Notes under the pieces: model-generated | The model's input: only the letters and a program-made list of their open reading frames with translations | Databases searched by the model: none | Told to the model about the DNA's origin: nothing | Program-made: the position numbers and the translations under genes | DNA from: Paracyclopina nana | Lineage: Eukaryota; Arthropoda; Copepoda; Cyclopoida; Cyclopettidae | Assembly (NCBI GenBank): GCA_019096065.1 | Contig: JAGUCH010000006.1 | Span: 6,654,001-6,718,000 of the forward strand | Reading direction: 5' to 3' | Length of the DNA stretch: 64,000 nucleotides | Shown: piece after piece, positions 57,721-64,000 of the stretch | Numbering within the stretch: the first letter of the stretch is position 1 | Layout: the number at the start of each line of letters is the position of its first letter

Positions 57721-57969
57721 CAAACACCACTAAGATTGACATTTTTCAATTTTTGGCACTTACGAGAAAAAACCAACTTTGTGATGATGAAGTAGGAAAT
57801 GTTGGTGATTCGGTGATGATTTTTGTGTGTGCGAGTTTGTTTTGCTTGGTGTAGTAGCCACAATGAGGCCACAAAACCGAGGCTACTGCAGAGTACTAAG
57901 TCATGCAATGTGGCCAGAGGCTGCGGTTTTTGCACTGCACACAATGAACACTGAATTTTTCGGAAACTA

Positions 57970-58383
57970 CTTAGCACACTGTGAGTCGATGAAAATTGCA
58001 ACATTGTTATCCCGATTGTTGCAACACTCAAACCGAGTGACTCAATTGCAAAAGTGGCACTTTTACCGAATTTTTTGCGGGATTCACAAAAATTGCTGTA
58101 ATTTTGTGCTATTTTGTGAATTTTTGTGCACTTTACAGTGTGAGTCATTGAAAATTGCATCGACATTTGTGAGTATGTATTTTATGTCTAAGTTATTATA
58201 TTTCATTTTTACTATAGAAGGTTTTTGGCAAATTTTGCTTTCTTTACAGTGTGAGTCAATGAAAATTGCAAATATAACTTTTGTGCAAGTTTGTGCTACT
58301 GATACAGAGTGAGTCAGTGAAAATGGTGGTAACTCGCTTGATTGGCCAACCAATCAGCAAAAAAAAAAAAAAAAAAAAAAAAA
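57970..58383. repeat. Four GTGAGTCA(A/G)TGAAAAT repeats ending in a 25-base A run
   Basis: Related segments start at about 57980, 58138, 58248 and 58308 with unequal spacing, then GATTGGCCAACCAATC and A25 (58359-58383). The A run could be the 3' tail of a retroposed sequence. Confidence 0.5.
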
Positions 58384-59455
58384 TTGCTGCTCCCCAAAAA
58401 TAACAATAGACGTTAAAAAACATCTCAGCAGTCTTTTTTTGTCGTCCAATTGATAATGAGCCATGATTGTTCTATAGTAACAAGTCCATTCATGCTTCCA
58501 TGTAAACTCAGGGATTTGCCCTGATACACTGCAGGTTTTTCCATGAAAGAAACCTTCAATGTCGAAAGCTAATTTCTTTTTTTAATTCACATAAAAATGT
58601 TATTTGACATGTTGACAGGAGTTTTTTTAGCATCTTTTAAGCGCTATTATATAATTTTGTTAATAGTGATTTTGCATCTTTTTGTCGCTTTTTATCATAT
58701 TTTAGATATTTCTCATATTTTCATTGATATATTCATGATCATTTTGGTTTTATTTAGCATATTTAAAAATGTCTTTTAAATATGAAGTAATTTTTTTCAA
58801 GAGTTATGTTACGTCAATATGTTTGATCTCTTATCATTTTTAAAATAAACAAATATGCGATATTTGAGGCATTATCTGCATGAAAAAACTGCAGTGGATC
58901 AATCAAAATCCCTCAATTTACATGGAATCATGCTGGGATTTGGTGACATTTTTTTTCAAAAGTCGTATTTTTTCTTCGAAAAATTCACAGCAGCATGGAG
59001 AAATGAATGAAGCACAAACTGGACAACGTTTTTGTGAGCATTGGAGCGCAAGTGATCTGTAGTCGAATTGTACAGGGTGAACCAGCAATTTTGGACCACG
59101 AAATAATGCTGATTTGTGCATGCTTTAAAATGCCACATTTCCTCTCTCAGCAGCAACATTACAATCCAAGGTTTTTTTTTGCACACACACACACACACAC
59201 ACTTTTTCAATGGCATCACATCTCATTGTGTCTGCAAAAAGTGTGACTAAGTTGGAGAGGAAATCATTGAAAAAAACAGCCAGTTGCTTTACTTGCACAC
59301 AAAAGAGCTAAAAAAGCTTGAAATGAAGTGGACATTTTCTGGCAAAATCAGCCTGGAAGTTAATGAAATAATAATGAAAAGTCTCAGTTGAAAACTTGAG
59401 CTCTAAAAATCTTTAAACAACTTTTCAAGTCAAGTTTCATTTTTAGGCTCCAAGT
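58384..59455. other. Non-coding, no gene seen
   Basis: AT-rich, with a (CA)n run at about 59181-59201. Confidence 0.45.
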
Positions 59456-59459
59456 CAAA

Positions 59460-59755
59460 CACAAGACTGAGTCTCAAATACTGAGACTCTTGAGACTCAA
59501 ATACTGAGACTCTTGAGACTCAAATACTGAGACTCTTGAGTCTCAAATACTGAGTCTCTTGAGTCTAAAATACTGAGACTCTTGAGACTCAAATACTGAG
59601 ACTCTTGAGACTCAAATACTGAGACTCTTGAGACTCAAATACTGAGACTCTTGAGTCTCAAATACTGAGACTCTGAGTCTCAAATACTGAGACTCTGAGC
59701 CTCAAATACTGAGACTCTGAGCCTAAAATACTGAGACTCTAAATCTCATTTACAA
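59460..59755. repeat. 22-bp minisatellite, unit GAGACTCAAATACTGAGACTCTT
   Basis: About 13 units with GAGACT/GAGTCT switching; the last units shorten by losing TT. Confidence 0.9.
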
Positions 59756-61370
59756 AGTTTTTTAGTCAAAAAAAGCTCTCCGAGTAAAAAAAAAAAAAAA
59801 AAACTGGGCTAAAAGTTAAGGCTCTGAGTCAAAACCTAAGCTCAGAGCTTTATAAAATACTCTTGGTCCCCTGCCAAGCCTTTAGAAAACACATAATCCA
59901 AACCAAATAAGTTGAACTTCCATGGGTCACTCAGTACTTTGGCCGAGATGCATTGGCCTGTGCAGCAAGCTTTGAGCAATAGGAGCGCAGTGAACAATCG
60001 TCCCCCGACATCTGGAGTAGTGTAAGGCTAGCACAGCACTAGTACAACTTTTCTTGATCCCCCATGATTTATATCGGCTCAAAGAAGAGCTAGCTGTTAT
60101 ATGGAGGAGAGTCTAACTGTAGTAGAAAAGGAGGAAAAATCTTTCTCTTTTTTTTTGACCAAATATTTCCTCCACTTTTCTGAATGTTTATCTTCTTCTC
60201 CTCATGGGCTTTCAAAGGGTTTGTTATTCCAGGTGAAAACAACTGTTTTCTTTTCCCACATATTCGAAGCATGAGAATGGGCCAAAAATTAAGCGCAATT
60301 AATTTTTGAGGGGGCGAAAAGCAAATAGAGTCGATGGAAAATCATCCTTGCGCAAATCATCCACGATTTTCTTGTGCTGATGTGAGCTACAAGTGTTTTG
60401 TTACTTCAAACCTTGGATTGACGTCAACCTCTTTACGGCTTTTTTTACATGCAAAAGCGATGTGTTTATAATACTGAAATTGACATAATTTGAGATGGGT
60501 TTCAAAAATAGAATATATTTTTGCTCTTCCCATGTACTTTGTGTGTAAATAATGGTACATAGTACAAGGAAATGTCTGTCAACTCCGAAAACCATTTATT
60601 GGTGGGCTCAGACTGTGACAACTCACTTCCAAGTTTGTAGAAAAAAATAGAAACCTACAATTAAAAGACATATCCTTTGTGGTATTTCATTTCAGGTGTG
60701 TGGAAAAAAACCAGGACTTCTATTTTTAAGCAAAGTTCACCTTTGTTCGTCATGTAAATTAAGCCTGAAAGTGTTTGACGTCATTTTAGGTTTTGGTGTT
60801 ACAAAACACTTGAATGTCAGATTCACACAAAAAAACCATGCATGATTTGAATGTGGGTGATTTTCCATGATGGAAATTTGCTTTTCGCCTCTTTGAAAAC
60901 TAATGTGAATTTGTCGCTAGAACATTTTTGCAAAAAACGCCTTTTATACTAGCACGACACAAAAACCATCTTTTGGAGAATGAAAAAAAAGTGCAGAAGA
61001 TTTTACGATGCATGCGTTGTAAATTCTTCAAAAAGTGGCCAAAGCCAAAAGTTGGCCGGAAAAGTGCGGTTGTAAATGGGTCTATCTGATACAGGGTGGC
61101 GATTTTTTTTTCTGACTCACACTGTATCACTGATGACACCAACAGTGTGGCTCAGAAAGGAAAAAGTACATGCTTGAAAAATAGCCTTTTCTTGTGACCT
61201 CAAACCTGACTTAAATCTGGCTGATTTTCAATGCAGCTAAATTGTGTCCAAACTTAAGTTATTGAGCTCGTATGACTTCAATGGACTTGAGCAGACTTTG
61301 ACTACCTTCTACTGACTAAAGCGAACCTAATGGACTTGAACAGGCTTAAGTTGACTTAAATGGTTAAAAA
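59756..61370. other. Non-coding, no gene seen
   Basis: A17 run near 59785. No supported gene. Confidence 0.45.
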
Positions 61371-61380
61371 AATTGAAATG

Positions 61381-62069
61381 GACTTGAGTCATGGACTTGA
61401 GTCATGGACTTGAGTCATGGACTTGAGTCATGGACTTGAGTCATGGACTTGAGTCATGGACTTGAGTCATGGACTTGAGTCATGGACTTGAGTCATGGAC
61501 TTGAGTCATGGACTTGAGTCATGGACTTGAGTCATGGACTTGAGTCATGGACTTGAGTCATGGACTTGAGTCATGGACTTGAGTCATGGACTTGAGTCAT
61601 GGACTTGAGTCATGGACTTGAGTCATGGACTTGAGTCATGGACTTGAGTCATGGACTTGAGTCATGGACTTGAGTCATGGACTTGAGTCATGGACTTGAG
61701 TCATGGACTTGAGTCATGGACTTGAGTCATGGACTTGAGTCATGGACTTGAGTCATGGACTTGAGTCATGGACTTGAGTCATGGACTTGAGTCATGGACT
61801 TGAGTCATGGACTTGAGTCATGGACTTGAGTCATGGACTTGAGTCATGGACTTGAGTCATGGACTTGAGTCATGGACTTGAGTCATGGACTTGAGTCATG
61901 GACTTGAGTCATGGACTTGAGTCATGGACTTGAGTCATGGACTTGAGTCATGGACTTGAGTCATGGACTTGAGTCATGGACTTGAGTCATGGACTTGAGT
62001 CATGGACTTGAGTCATGGACTTGAGTCATGGACTTGAGTCATGGACTTGAGTCATGGACTTGAGTCATG
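61381..62069. repeat. Near-perfect 13-bp array, 53 units of GACTTGAGTCATG
   Basis: Fifty-three consecutive units with no variant seen by eye. Every unit contains TGAGTCA. Such homogeneity implies recent expansion or active homogenisation. Confidence 0.97.
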
Positions 62070-62210
62070 GACTTAAGAAGACTTGAAAGGAGCAAAATGC
62101 ACTTCAACAGACTCAAATCGTTCTACGTGGATGATTGACTAAAGAAGCCGAAATTCACTTAAGTGCTTAAAATTGAATTGAAAATGGACTTAAATCTAAG
62201 TCGATTGTAC

Positions 62211-62811
62211 TGTTCAAGTTCGAATCCGCAAAATATCGAAAGGTAAAAGTTCGAAAAGTGAAATTTCGATCTGCAAAACTTCGTTACGTAAAACTTTCCG
62301 ACCACCTACCTAGCCTAAAACATGAGAAGCTGATTCTAATCTAAATAAAGCTTTAATTTCATATTTATATTGAGATCAATCTTATTTGCTATGTTTCTAC
62401 ATCCAAGATTGTTTCCCAAAGGAAAAATGGGCAAGTTTAAATTGGAATTATGGTCCTTTTTGACTAAAATTGCCTATTTTTACTATAATTACTCAATTTT
62501 TTAAAGGATTACTTCATGGCAGTTAAACGGAATGGCTTTAAATCTAAAAACACAAGTCACTTAATATCAAGATGTCATAGTCCTGATGTTATGCATAAGT
62601 AAAAAGAGTAACCATTTAAAATAATTCATTTGGAACAGTTTAAGGGGGATTTTTACTGAGTAAATATTTTTTCATTATCAGTTTTAGTAGTAGTTGCAAC
62701 AATGATCGAATTTTTGCGGATTGGAACTTTACCTTTCAAACTTTAAACCTATCGAACTTTTGAGGATTCGAACTTCGACCTGTCGAACTTTTGCGGATTC
62801 GAATCTGAACA
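62211..62811. mobile_element. 601-bp inverted-repeat element
   Basis: Ends are TGTTCAAGTTCGAATCCGC and, inverted, GCGGATTCGAATCTGAACA (23-bp arms, two mismatches). Interior is AT-rich with TTCGAAC words near both arms. No transposase. Confidence 0.6.
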
Positions 62812-63149
62812 GATATACCTCTAAGTCATTACATATAGAGTCAATTGTCAAAGTGGATTCTAAGAAAAAAAAGGCCACTTTTTCTGAGGTGAAGTGTATT
62901 TAAAAAAAGGAGAAGATTTGCTTCATCACCCTGTGCGTTGATGATGCAGTTGTAGTATTCGAAGTACGTGCTACTCCTATATCTGAGTTAGAAGGAGCAA
63001 TTTTGTTTTAATGAGAGATTTCCTGTATGATACTCTCCTACTAATAATGTAACAGTGAGTTGAAATAAGGCCAAACAGGTCTAAATAATCATGTTAGTCT
63101 TATGCTTGCTTTTATTTTTTCCAATTACTTGCCAACTGACTAGAAATTG

Positions 63150-63480
63150 TCAAAACTACCAATTTTGCCAAAAGTTGTCACAAACCACCAATTTTGTGAA
63201 AAGCTACCAAATATTGTCAAAAACTGCCAAATATTTTCAACTACAACCAAATATTGTGAAAAGGTGCTAGAAATTGCCAAAAACCACCAAAATTATCAAA
63301 AGCTGACAGATTTTCTCCAAAACAGCCAAATGTAGTCAATAACAGCCAAATGTTGTCAAAAACAGCCAAATGTAGTCAAAAACAGCCAAAAGTTGTCAAA
63401 AGCTGCTAAATATAGTCAAATATAGCCTAATGTAGCCAAAAACTGCCTAATAATGCCTAAAACTGCCAAATACTGTCTTT
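63150..63480. repeat. Degenerate minisatellite, core CCAAATGTAGTCAAAAACAG
   Basis: Irregular 15-20 bp units of CCAAAT and GTCAAAA. Confidence 0.75.
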
Positions 63481-63683
63481 TATATGATGGAAAGTAATTT
63501 TCGCATGTATAATTCAGTTTACCAATTTGTCTCAGTTCATATTACTACACATATATAAAGGCTCTGACGTTTAACTTTATCAAGTGACACACATTATAAA
63601 GTATTTTATAAGGTGTGTTGCTCCTCTGTTTGACCAGATATTGTCCAAGAAGTAAATCCCATTGCAGAAAAAAGGAGAAAAAT

Positions 63684-63756
63684 GCCTTGCATGGGGATCG
63701 AACCCTGATCATCTAGATTAGGAATCCGACGCTCTACTGACTGAGCTACCACTACA
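63684..63756 (-). tRNA. tRNA-Arg(CCT)-like sequence, probably degenerate
   Basis: Minus strand. A good D-arm (GCTCAGTCAGTAGAGC), an anticodon loop TTCCTAA giving CCT, a B-box GGGTTCGATCC and a following TTTTT. The anticodon stem has one mismatch plus wobbles, and the T and acceptor stems pair poorly. More likely a pseudogene or SINE head than a working tRNA. Confidence 0.5.
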
Positions 63757-64000
63757 GATAGAAAAGATTGTTGTTAGAATTCCTTTTTATTCTTCTTCTA
63801 AGCTGAGCAAAGCTTAGCAGAGGAGTAGAGTCTCTATCAGAGATACCAGATAAAACTTGATCTAACACATCTTTTAGCTTCAAAAAGTGCCAAATTAAAA
63901 ATGCACACTTTTTAAGTGATTCATTAACACTTTCGGCTACTCTTGCACTACTGAGGGCCTCTCAACCCAAGCCCTCAAAGTAATGGATCAAATGTTAAGT

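Noticed and set aside
57319-58166. Long open frames on both strands over the TTTTTGCGCCAAAATGGC array
   Set aside because: The 18-bp unit is a multiple of three and lacks stops, so the open frames (158 and 268 codons) are repeat artefacts.

Overview
This is animal nuclear DNA, AT-rich and intron-containing, most likely from an arthropod or near relative. The evidence is spliced genes with GT-AG introns, GATA transcription factors with conserved finger exons, an animal-type NAA10 acetyltransferase and a secreted SMPDL3-type phosphodiesterase. There are no bacterial operons, ribosome binding sites or CRISPR arrays. The species cannot be named from the sequence alone.

I could assemble five protein-coding genes, exon by exon, with matching splice phases. 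GATA gene 1 (minus, 18682 to 7717) and GATA gene 2 (plus, 26881 to 34154) are divergently arranged, both two-fingered, and both of the GATA1/2/3 (Drosophila grain) type. GATA gene 3 (minus, about 44254 to 38932) is a small divergent GATA factor whose two fingers both carry an 18-residue loop instead of 17. NAA10 (minus, 50444 to 48271), the catalytic N-terminal acetyltransferase, is followed after only 55 bases by a signal-peptide-bearing acid sphingomyelinase-like phosphodiesterase (minus, 48215 to 45687). The first 7.6 kb, 19 to 26.8 kb and 50.9 to 64 kb hold no gene I can defend.

The rest is dominated by minisatellites with units of about 11 to 22 bp. Fourteen of the 19 introns in the assembled gene models carry an array, usually with its own unit. 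Many arrays with different units share the heptamer TGASTCA, the AP-1/bZIP site. Between and inside arrays sit short inverted-repeat transposons: three 222-bp elements with 3-bp target duplications (PIF/Harbinger-like), a 406-bp element beside one of them, three hairpin elements of 113 to 145 bp, and several single or paired foldback elements. There are two degenerate tRNA-like sequences.

The GATA genes probably form a locally duplicated regulatory cluster. NAA10 (cytosolic, ribosome-associated) and the secreted phosphodiesterase are functionally unrelated neighbours that may share transcription because they are so close. The most interesting leads are the TGASTCA-rich arrays, the near-universal intronic minisatellites, a candidate 57-nt cassette exon inserted between the C-finger and basic tail of GATA gene 1, and the unusual fingers of GATA gene 3.
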